Assembly: GCF_052116145.1 (NCBI RefSeq)
Contig: NZ_JBQKLQ010000001.1
Coordinates: forward strand, 744,001 to 808,000
DNA from: Fundicoccus sp052116145
Lineage (GTDB): Bacteria > Bacillota > Bacilli > Lactobacillales > Aerococcaceae
Length of the DNA stretch: 64,000 bases
Reading direction: 5' to 3'
Shown here: positions 9,405-16,223 of the stretch, one piece after another
Position numbering within the stretch: the stretch's first letter is position 1
Layout of the letters: each line of letters opens with the position of its first letter
Position numbers and translations under genes: made by a program
The notes under the pieces: model-generated
Told to the model about the DNA's origin: nothing
The model's input: only the letters and a program-made list of their open reading frames with translations
The model's database searches: none

Positions 9405-9433
9405 ACCTCACGGATTAAAGTGTGTGTTTATTA
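9389..9433 (+). terminator. Probable terminator of the DUF4044-like gene
   Basis: Near-perfect 12-bp stem CGCACTTTAATC / GATTAAAGTGTG, followed by TGTTTATTATA. It lies about 150 nt past the stop, so it may instead belong to other DNA. Confidence 0.5.
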
Positions 9434-9446
9434 TAGAAAGATACAT

Positions 9447-9489
9447 AAAAAAACTGTCTCCTTAATTCATTAAGAAGACAGTTTTTTTA
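9447..9489. terminator. Terminator of the rhodanese operon (bidirectional)
   Basis: AAACTGTCT / AGACAGTTT stem with an inner CTTAAT / ATTAAG extension. A-run on the left gives a T-run on the minus strand; T7 on the right also serves the plus strand. Confidence 0.88.
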
Positions 9490-9491
9490 TT

Positions 9492-9890
9492 TTATTTAAT
9501 ATTAGACTTGATTTTACCCGTCCAGTTCGAAAAACCACCTTTAAGGATATGAATCTCTTGATAGCCGTTTTTACGTAGGATGTTTGCTGCACGCGATGTG
9601 TAGTTTAATGAATCATCGTACAAATAAATCTTTTGATCACGACGAATTTCATTAAAACGAGCTTTAAATTGAGATATGGGGATATTACGTGCACCCAACA
9701 CATGATTCGCATCGAACTCTGCTGGTTCACGAACATCGATAACTTGGACTCTACGAATATTCTCATTCATTTCGACCGAGTCTACCATCGTTGCTGAAAG
9801 TTTACGCATTACCCATAACCATAAATAATAGATACCGTAAAGTGCAGCAATAAATAACAGTGTAAATAAAATCATTTCAACTAACGTCAT
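9492..9890 (-). CDS. Membrane-anchored rhodanese-like protein lacking the active-site Cys
   Basis: 132 aa. One N-terminal TM helix (about residues 5-27), then a single rhodanese domain (VQVIDVREPAEFDANHVLGARNIP). The active-site loop that normally reads CRSGNRS is YDDSLNYTSRA here, so the sulfur-carrying Cys is absent and sulfurtransferase activity is not expected; a protein-binding or regulatory role is an inference. Third gene of the rhomboid-glcK-rhodanese operon, starting 12 nt after glcK. The same gene order (rhomboid, glucokinase, YqhL-type rhodanese) is known in Bacillus relatives. Confidence 0.88.
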   Translation of the reverse strand: MTLVEMILFTLLFIAALYGIYYLWLWVMRKLSATMVDSVEMNENIRRVQVIDVREPAEFDANHVLGARNIPISQFKARFNEIRRDQKIYLYDDSLNYTSRAANILRKNGYQEIHILKGGFSNWTGKIKSNIK

Positions 9891-9902
9891 AGCAACTAAC
9901 CC

Positions 9903-10877
9903 TTACCCTTCTTTTGTCTGTAAACGAACTAATTGAGCCGCTCCCATAATTCCAGCATCATTACCTAATTGAGCTAAAACTAACGTCTCTTTGTTACGAA
10001 TTTGCGGGAAACAATACTCAATAAATTGTTCGTTTACTTTATCAAGTAGAAATTCACCGGCTTGAGCAACACCACCAGCTAAAACAATCTTCGATGGATT
10101 TAAACTGTTCGCTAAATGTGAACAGGCTAATCCTAAGTAATGAGCAAAGCGATCCACTACTTGTAGGCCAAAATAATCGCCTTCTTTAGCTGCATCAAAA
10201 ATATCTTTCGATGTTACTTCCGATCCATCATCAATACGTGCTTTTACAATAGAGTCTCCAACGTACTCTAAAGCGAAATGACGAGCTAGGTGCATAATAC
10301 CTGTTGCTGATGCAACGGTTTCTAAACACCCTTTTTTCCCACAAGTACAATCAAATTGTCCTTGTGTATCAATTGTTAAATGGCCAATCTCACCAGCAGT
10401 TCCTGTCGCACCACGAACTAGCTGACCATTGACAACCACTCCTCCACCAACACCGGTTCCTAAAGTAACTGTCACACAGTCTAAAGCTCCTTCGCCTGCG
10501 CCTTTCCATTGTTCTCCTAATGCTGCGATATTCGCATCATTTTCAATGTAGAACGGAATATCGAAAGCTTTCTCAAACGCTTTACCTATCTCTTGCAAAG
10601 TACTCCAGTTTAGATTGTATGCGCCAATAACTGTTTTAGTATCAGCATCTACTTTACCAGGTGACCCCATGCCGATTCCAAGGAAATCTGCAGCAGACAT
10701 CTTGTAAAGTTCAATTCTTTCTTCCAAAGATTCTATCAGGTTTGGCACAATATGTATCCCATCTTCAAGAATATTTGTACTTACAGTCCATTTTTCTAAG
10801 ATTTCTCCTTTTAATGATATAATCGCCATTTTTGCTGACGTTCCACCTAAATCAATTCCGATTATTTTATCTTTCAT
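9903..10877 (-). CDS. glcK: Glucokinase, ROK family
   Basis: Phosphorylates glucose with ATP; 324 aa. N-terminal ATP-binding GIDLGGTSAKMAII, sugar-site ENDANIAALGEQWKGAG, phosphate loop TLGTGVGGGVV, and the ROK zinc motif CTCGKKGCLET near residue 175 with the upstream GEIGH. The open frame continues upstream through the rhomboid gene, but ATG at 10877 has AAGGAG 9 nt upstream and starts at the conserved fold. The start is 14 nt after the rhomboid stop. The small yqgQ gene often found between these two in relatives is absent here. Confidence 0.96.
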   Translation of the reverse strand: MKDKIIGIDLGGTSAKMAIISLKGEILEKWTVSTNILEDGIHIVPNLIESLEERIELYKMSAADFLGIGMGSPGKVDADTKTVIGAYNLNWSTLQEIGKAFEKAFDIPFYIENDANIAALGEQWKGAGEGALDCVTVTLGTGVGGGVVVNGQLVRGATGTAGEIGHLTIDTQGQFDCTCGKKGCLETVASATGIMHLARHFALEYVGDSIVKARIDDGSEVTSKDIFDAAKEGDYFGLQVVDRFAHYLGLACSHLANSLNPSKIVLAGGVAQAGEFLLDKVNEQFIEYCFPQIRNKETLVLAQLGNDAGIMGAAQLVRLQTKEG

Positions 10878-10891
10878 TAATAATTGCTCCT

Positions 10892-11596
10892 TTAAGAATA
10901 TTGATGAATACCATACATGATTAATAATACAGTCAAAATGACTCCGATTACAAGTGCTAAAAGACGTTCTTTTTTGGATGTTTCGTTTTTTATTGCTAAA
11001 CCAACAACCAAAGTGGCAATTGCGCCATAAATGGCCCCACCGAAATGGCCCCAATTATCTATACCAGGCATTATCAAGCCATTAAAAACGTTCAACACAA
11101 TTAAAATAGTGTAAGTAGATGCTCTTTGCTTTAAAGCATGGACTCGAGGATACATCTTCGATAAAACGATAATTGAAGCAAACATGCCAAATAATGCAGT
11201 GCTCGCTCCAGCAGACACACTATCACTAAAGGCAAAAGAAAAAACATTTCCTCCGATAGCCGCGATGAAATAAACCAACGTAAAGCGCCAATGTCCCATT
11301 ATTCTTTCCAATTCTTGCCCAAGAAAATAAAGTGTAATACCATTCATAATTAAGTGTTGGATACCAATGTGAAGAAAGGCTGCACTCAGCAAGCGCCACC
11401 ATTGTTGTTCAGCGATAATTAAAGGACTAAACTTTGCTCCCATTAATAGCAAAACGTAGGTGTTTTCTGTCGTACCGAAACGCCAAAGCGTGATTAAATA
11501 AACAATTATGTTTAAACTTAAAAATAAATAGGTCATAAAAGGTCCATCTGAGTGAAAGACTCTCTTCTGGTTAAACAGTCGATAGTTTTTTTGCAT
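10892..11596 (-). CDS. Rhomboid-family intramembrane serine protease
   Basis: 234 aa, six or seven TM helices. Motifs: HIGIQHLIMN in loop 1/TM2, catalytic Ser in GASTALFG (TM4) and catalytic His in WGHFGGAIYG (TM6). This is the GluP/YqgP type without the extra C-terminal TPR part seen in Bacillus (length ends shortly after the last TM). Substrates are unknown; in Bacillus the homologue works in membrane protein quality control and metal transporter turnover. First gene of the operon with glcK and the rhodanese-like protein. Confidence 0.93.
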   Translation of the reverse strand: MQKNYRLFNQKRVFHSDGPFMTYLFLSLNIIVYLITLWRFGTTENTYVLLLMGAKFSPLIIAEQQWWRLLSAAFLHIGIQHLIMNGITLYFLGQELERIMGHWRFTLVYFIAAIGGNVFSFAFSDSVSAGASTALFGMFASIIVLSKMYPRVHALKQRASTYTILIVLNVFNGLIMPGIDNWGHFGGAIYGAIATLVVGLAIKNETSKKERLLALVIGVILTVLLIMYGIHQYS

Positions 11597-11815
11597 TAAA
11601 CCCCTCTTTTCTGCTCATTTATTTAATAATGAATCTTTAACTGACATATCACTGTAAATGCTCGCCTAATAACTATACATTCAACTTTTTTTGAAAATAA
11701 GTTTTGATTTTAGTCTGTTACTTGAATATTTTACCATTAAGATACTGTCTTGTCATGATTTTAGGGTTAATGAGTATTTTATTAATAAGCAGAGCGGTTA
11801 TATAAACATTTAGAC

Positions 11816-11853
11816 AAAAACAGTTAGCAACGTTGTGGCTGCTAACTGTTTTA
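11816..11853. terminator. Terminator of rpmG (bidirectional)
   Basis: AAAACAGTTAGCA / TGCTAACTGTTTT stem with a 10-nt loop, A-run on one side and T-run on the other. Confidence 0.85.
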
Positions 11854-11870
11854 TATCATACAAATATGAA

Positions 11871-12023
11871 TTATTTCTTAACTTCACGGTGAAGTGTTGC
11901 TTTACGCTCACGTGGACAATATTTTTTAGATTCTAAACGATCAGGGCTATTACGTTTACTTTTGCTAGTTAAGTAGTTACGTTCGCCACATTCTGTACAT
12001 TCTAGGTTGATGTTTACGCGCAT
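11871..12023 (-). CDS. rpmG: 50S ribosomal protein L33
   Basis: 50-residue large-subunit protein. Begins MRVNINLECTECGERNY and ends CPRERKATLHREVKK. One CxxC pair is present; the second pair is reduced to a single Cys (YCPRERK), as in a common L33 paralogue of lactic acid bacteria, so zinc binding is probably weak or absent. The open frame runs 17 codons upstream, but GGAGGG lies 6 nt before the ATG at 12023. Preceded by an extended -10 promoter and followed by a strong terminator. Confidence 0.95.
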   Translation of the reverse strand: MRVNINLECTECGERNYLTSKSKRNSPDRLESKKYCPRERKATLHREVKK

Positions 12024-12087
12024 TGATATCCCTCCAAACATTATTAGTATTTGTAATATTATTGATTTCTTCAAACAATACTAAAGC

Positions 12088-12096
12088 ATTATATCA
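12088..12096 (-). promoter_or_regulatory. Extended -10 promoter for rpmG
   Basis: TGATATAAT on the minus strand, about 65 nt before the rpmG start; no clear -35. Confidence 0.55.
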
Positions 12097-12308
12097 TTAA
12101 TCTTTGAGTTTGGCTATGTTTTTTTTGAAAACCACTTGATTTTCAAAAGAAACGATAGCTGTAAACATTTAGTATTTTTTTCGAATATCATTTTACATCG
12201 TACTCAAGTTTTAGTTGAATAACAAGTCATTTTTTCAACAAATTTAACTTATAATTTTAGTTTATCTACTTTAGGCGATTTTTATATTAGGAATCTAAGG
12301 ATAGAATA

Positions 12309-12317
12309 TGATATAAT
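12309..12317 (+). promoter_or_regulatory. Extended -10 promoter for the membrane HTH gene
   Basis: TGATATAAT on the plus strand; no clear -35. Confidence 0.55.
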
Positions 12318-12442
12318 GATTAAGCATTTTAGAAGATAGCATATAAAATTAACTAGACTGTAATGAGCAAATAGTTGAAACTTTTATTGCGTCTGATAAA
12401 ATTAAAGAATGAACAGGTAAATTAAATAGATGAGGTGAAACC

Positions 12443-12847
12443 ATGGATATATGGATTTTAGTAATTGCCCTACTAGTCATTGCTATTATTTTATTTGTAA
12501 TTTCAATGTCTGGTAAAGACTCTAGTAATGTTGAGGAACAACTAAGCGAGTACACAGTACAACAATCTCAAGAGTTGTATACGATTAAAAGTCGTCTATC
12601 TGAGTTAGAACGCGAGCAACGTCAACCGTCGCTAAGCCCTACTGATGACTATGACCATACAACTGAAGATGCAACTGATTTTGCTGAAGGTGATGAAACT
12701 TACCCTGAAGCCGTCTCTGATATGACTCGCGAAGAAGTCATTCGTTTATACTCTCAAGGATACACAATGCATGAAATCGCGCATGAAGTTAAACTTAATC
12801 CACAAGTTGTTCAACATGTGATTGATGATTATATCGAAAATCGTTAA
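12443..12847 (+). CDS. Membrane-anchored protein with C-terminal helix-turn-helix
   Basis: 134 aa, family not firmly recognised. One N-terminal TM helix (about residues 3-23), a coiled-coil-like stretch (about 30-60: VEEQLSEYTVQQSQELY), an acidic linker (about 65-90), and a C-terminal HTH-like segment (TREEVIRLYSQGYTMHEIAHEVKLN). The layout resembles SwrB/DUF6115 proteins of Bacillus, an architectural comparison only. GAGGTG precedes the ATG by 6 nt. The next gene starts 15 nt after the stop, so they are probably co-transcribed. Confidence 0.85.
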   Translation: MDIWILVIALLVIAIILFVISMSGKDSSNVEEQLSEYTVQQSQELYTIKSRLSELEREQRQPSLSPTDDYDHTTEDATDFAEGDETYPEAVSDMTREEVIRLYSQGYTMHEIAHEVKLNPQVVQHVIDDYIENR

Positions 12848-12862
12848 GAAAGGATCGAGCTT

Positions 12863-13483
12863 ATGAATAAAAGTAGTTTACGTTCGCTAGCACTTGGATT
12901 CTTAGCTTCCGGTATTATTACAGGAGCCTATGCGATTTTCTTTCAAGGACATGTACCTGTACAAGGTATCACTGTTCCTACTGTCTTAACTTCTAATTCT
13001 GTTGCTCATGAAGAAGAGTTGGCAAAGTATCGTGAAGAAATGAGTTCTCTTATTACTGAACGCGATGCTTTAGAAGAAGATCTAGGCACTAAAGACGAAG
13101 AAATCGCATCTTTAACTCAAAAAAATACTGGTCTAGAAAGTCAAGTTGCTGAATTGCAATTAGAAAACCGCTCAGTTGCTGGTGAGGATACTGATAGTGA
13201 AGATGAAACAACAGAAGCCAATTCTGAAGAAACATCCGAAGATGAATCAGAAAATACAGCTGCTGAGGGCAGTTTCGTTATCGCTCAAGGTGAAACGTCT
13301 GTTGACATCGCAAGCAACCTAGAAGCAGCTGGTTTTGTTGAATCAGCCTCTGAATTCCAAGCTTTACTTGATGAATGGGGATTAAGTTCCATCATCCAAG
13401 CTGGTACTTATGAATTAACCGCCGACATGTCAATCCATGACATTGCCAATGAATTAACTCATGGTGCTTATTATTACTATTAA
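12863..13483 (+). CDS. Membrane-anchored protein with MltG-type LysM-like module, no catalytic domain
   Basis: 206 aa. N-terminal TM/signal anchor (about residues 8-27), coiled coil (about 50-100), Glu/Asp/Ser/Thr-rich low-complexity linker (about 105-130), then a module FVIAQGETSVDIASNL...IIQAGTYELTADMSIHDIANELTHG that matches the LysM-like domain preceding the catalytic part of MltG (YceG). The endolytic transglycosylase domain is absent: the protein stops with YYYY just after the module, followed at once by a terminator. A glycan-binding or regulatory role at the cell surface is an inference. Second gene of a pair with the HTH protein. Confidence 0.85.
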   Translation: MNKSSLRSLALGFLASGIITGAYAIFFQGHVPVQGITVPTVLTSNSVAHEEELAKYREEMSSLITERDALEEDLGTKDEEIASLTQKNTGLESQVAELQLENRSVAGEDTDSEDETTEANSEETSEDESENTAAEGSFVIAQGETSVDIASNLEAAGFVESASEFQALLDEWGLSSIIQAGTYELTADMSIHDIANELTHGAYYYY

Positions 13484-13490
13484 CACTCTA

Positions 13491-13515
13491 CCACTCCTTC
13501 TGGAGTGGTTTTTTC
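13491..13515 (+). terminator. Terminator of the HTH/MltG-like gene pair
   Basis: CCACTCC TTCT GGAGTGG followed by TTTTTT: a compact, strong intrinsic terminator. Confidence 0.93.
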
Positions 13516-13555
13516 TTATGGTAAATGATTAATACTATGCAATATTATCAATCAT

Positions 13556-13723
13556 TCACTCGTATTGCTCCCTCTTACACTTCATAAACGAATAAATCCA
13601 TGGCATAAGATCGGCTAATTCTTTAGCGTTCCCTAATTTACTATTGAATACCACTTTTTCCCTTTGCTTGAATAATTTTAACAATGTACTTTTAAAGCGG
13701 CCGAGATAACAGACGAATGTCTT
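13556..13723 (-). other. Short start-less open stretch in the 13484-13832 gap
   Basis: The 349-nt gap holds two terminators and, on the minus strand, an open frame of about 55 codons ending TGA at 13556. Part of it reads VVFNSKLGNAKELADLMPW. It has no plausible start codon or ribosome site and no recognised family. It may be a gene remnant or chance. Confidence 0.2.
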
Positions 13724-13784
13724 TTACAATATTGAGTATACACCCAAGCTTGCCCTTTCCTCTCCTATACTTTCTTTGTGAAAA

Positions 13785-13823
13785 TCAAAAACCCTTGAAA
13801 CAATTTTCACTGTCTCAAGGGTT
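13785..13823 (-). terminator. Terminator of the PBP gene
   Basis: AACCCTTGA / TCAAGGGTT stem, followed on the minus strand by TTTTTGATTTT. Confidence 0.82.
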
Positions 13824-13832
13824 ATAAGTAAA

Positions 13833-15950
13833 TTATTCTGAAGGTGGAACGAAGGTCTTCATGTAGTTTTCGATGATTTCACGTGTTTCTTCTTTCTGCA
13901 TAAAATACGCATTCATCACTTCATGAGCAACTTTTGTACTTTCGCGTCCCCATGCTTCTTCTTCTAGATAAGGGACCACTACAGTAATCGCAATTTCCGG
14001 ATTATCAAATGGTGCATAACCAGCATATGTTGCATTGGTTACAGGCTCATTAGCCGCATGTTGAATCGGTCCAGAATAAAAGGCCTCTGTTGTTCCTGTT
14101 TTTGAACCAACTTCAATTGGATAATTTTGGAAATAGTATCGAGCTGTACCATCTGAAGTATGCGACACTTGTCTCATACCTTCTTGAATTCTTTTCATTG
14201 CATTGGGATCAATATCGATTACATTCATAACTTTCGGTTTAATCGTTGTCTTAACAGCTCCTAATTCACCGTCATAATCAGTACCTCTTATCTCTTTTAC
14301 GATACGCGGAGAGTAACGAGTACCACCGTTAGCAATTGTCGCTGCGTATTGAGCCATTTGTAATGGTGTATATAAGTCAAACTGTCCATAGGACAAATCT
14401 AAAGCACTCACTAATTGATCACTAGATGGCGTATAACCAGATGATTCATTCGGTAAATCTATTCCTGTTTGTGTTCCTAAACCAAATTCTGAAAAATAAT
14501 CTCTTAAAATATTTATCGTATTATAATCAATATTCAAACGACCATCTTCTTGATAATCTGTTTGTCCACCAATTCTCATCGCTAATTTAATCATATAAAT
14601 GTTTGATGACATTTGTAAAGCTTGGATATCATCTATTGGCATTGAACCAGTACGGTTAAATACAGATGATTTCTCTTGAGATGCTTGGAATTTTAATGGT
14701 TCATCGACAATGACATTATCATCGAGATTGATTACACCTTCCATATATCCCATAGCAACCATGGCTGGCTTAATACTAGACCCCATACCATAACTTGTAT
14801 TAATCGCTCCTAAAGCATCATCAACAATGACATCATAATTATACGAATCCGTCGCTGCATCATATTCAAATCGTTTACCTGCAATTCCTAATATGTCGCC
14901 AGTTGATGGTTCTTGAGCAACGATATAAATACGGTCATTCAATCCTCGGTTAGTCATATTCTGGAGTGCATTTTCAGCAATCTCATCAAGTTTAGCTTGA
15001 AACTCAGTATCAATTGTTAAAATTAAGTTATCTCCTTTGGCCCCTTCAAATAGAAGCTCATTCTCAAGGATATCATCGGCTGAGTCTGTTACAATATTAT
15101 AAATTGATTTTGACCCACGTAACGCATCTTCGTATTGTTGTTCCAAATAACTGATGCCCACTCGGTCATTCATCGCATAGCCTCGACTCAATAACAAATC
15201 GGCACTTTCACTTGGTAGCCCTCTTTGTTCAGTTGAGACATGTCCAAGAATCGACCGCAACATTTCTCCTTGCGGATAGACTCTTTGCCAGTCTGTTCCG
15301 ATTTCAATTCCCGGTAAACTACCTAACTGTTCACTTACTCGAGCCACTTCTGCTTCAGTTACGTTTTTATTCTTCACTGTTACAGTAGATAATTCGAAAG
15401 CACTGTTCATTTTTTTGAATAGTGCGATAATTTTCAACTCACCTTGAGAGAAATTTAAATCTTCAGTAGTGACTGTGGCTAATTGAGCTTCATATGCCTC
15501 AGAACCACTTAATAAGCGTTGTTCGGCTGTTAAGCGACTATTCACTTCATTTAAGTTGACGACAATGAAATAATCCTTCTTATCCCGTTCTGTCAAATCT
15601 TGGACCGGAATATCTATAAGTGATGCTAGTTCGCGCGCTACATCAACAATATCAATCGGAGCTACTCGAGAAGCTCGATCACGCGTATATAAAATTGCAA
15701 GTTCTGGCTGATTTCCAACCAACACTCTTCCTTGACTATCATAAATTACACCACGTGGAACAGAGCCAGTCGATAAAGTCGATTCTGTTCGTTGAACCAT
15801 GTTAGTAATTGTTTCCCCTTGATATAATTGCAAATAACCTAGACGCACAAACAAAGCCGTAAATGCTAAAAAGGTTATAAAAAATAGCAAATTCAATCGT
15901 CGTGGGATATGTGAACGATTTTTTTTGTTTTTAATTTTATATTTCGCCAT
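13833..15950 (-). CDS. pbp2B: Class B penicillin-binding protein (PBP2B-like transpeptidase)
   Basis: Cross-links peptidoglycan; D,D-transpeptidase anchored in the membrane. 705 aa. Short basic cytoplasmic N-terminus, TM about residues 20-42, PBP dimerisation domain with RGVIYDSQGRVL, then the transpeptidase: SSIK catalytic Ser-x-x-Lys, MSSN, and VGSKTGTTEA (KTG box). All three active-site motifs are intact, so it should be active. The length and N-terminal HIPRRLNLLFFI block fit PBP2B/PbpB-type proteins of lactic acid bacteria, used in peripheral or septal synthesis. It is a lone gene, not in a dcw cluster. Confidence 0.93.
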   Translation of the reverse strand: MAKYKIKNKKNRSHIPRRLNLLFFITFLAFTALFVRLGYLQLYQGETITNMVQRTESTLSTGSVPRGVIYDSQGRVLVGNQPELAILYTRDRASRVAPIDIVDVARELASLIDIPVQDLTERDKKDYFIVVNLNEVNSRLTAEQRLLSGSEAYEAQLATVTTEDLNFSQGELKIIALFKKMNSAFELSTVTVKNKNVTEAEVARVSEQLGSLPGIEIGTDWQRVYPQGEMLRSILGHVSTEQRGLPSESADLLLSRGYAMNDRVGISYLEQQYEDALRGSKSIYNIVTDSADDILENELLFEGAKGDNLILTIDTEFQAKLDEIAENALQNMTNRGLNDRIYIVAQEPSTGDILGIAGKRFEYDAATDSYNYDVIVDDALGAINTSYGMGSSIKPAMVAMGYMEGVINLDDNVIVDEPLKFQASQEKSSVFNRTGSMPIDDIQALQMSSNIYMIKLAMRIGGQTDYQEDGRLNIDYNTINILRDYFSEFGLGTQTGIDLPNESSGYTPSSDQLVSALDLSYGQFDLYTPLQMAQYAATIANGGTRYSPRIVKEIRGTDYDGELGAVKTTIKPKVMNVIDIDPNAMKRIQEGMRQVSHTSDGTARYYFQNYPIEVGSKTGTTEAFYSGPIQHAANEPVTNATYAGYAPFDNPEIAITVVVPYLEEEAWGRESTKVAHEVMNAYFMQKEETREIIENYMKTFVPPSE

Positions 15951-16104
15951 ATATACACTCGATTCTATAGTTTTATTACAGTTACGTTAGCTATTATATC
16001 AAATAAGTCGCCATCGACCAAACTCTTTTACAAACTTAACGAAATATTCATGATTTATTCGTTAAAAATACTTAGTGCTTTAGGATGAAGATTTAAGAAT
16101 GTTT

Positions 16105-16113
16105 TGCTATGAT
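16105..16113 (+). promoter_or_regulatory. Possible extended -10 promoter for yfhO
   Basis: TGCTATGAT (TGn-TATGAT) about 110 nt before the start. The 15951-16223 gap (273 nt) is otherwise A/T-rich with no other feature that I can support. Confidence 0.35.
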
Positions 16114-16223
16114 ATTCTATGAGTTCTAAAAATACACTTTTTTCTCAATTGATGACGATTCAAAAACCCTACATATTTAGTAATTTTACTTGAAAGTGTA
16201 TATAGAAAAGGAGTTTTAAACTA

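Larger units (their letters stand above)
12024..12442. other. Intergenic region between rpmG and a divergent gene pair
   Basis: 419 nt, very A/T-rich. It holds two divergent extended -10 promoters (minus strand at 12088-12096, plus strand at 12309-12317) and a long untranslated leader (about 120 nt) before the ATG at 12443. I see no conserved RNA motif or open frame worth calling in the leader. Confidence 0.6.

Noticed and set aside
10878..11054. N-terminal extension of glucokinase into the rhomboid gene
   Set aside because: The extension is out-of-frame rhomboid sequence; the ATG at 10877 has a good ribosome site and begins the ROK fold.
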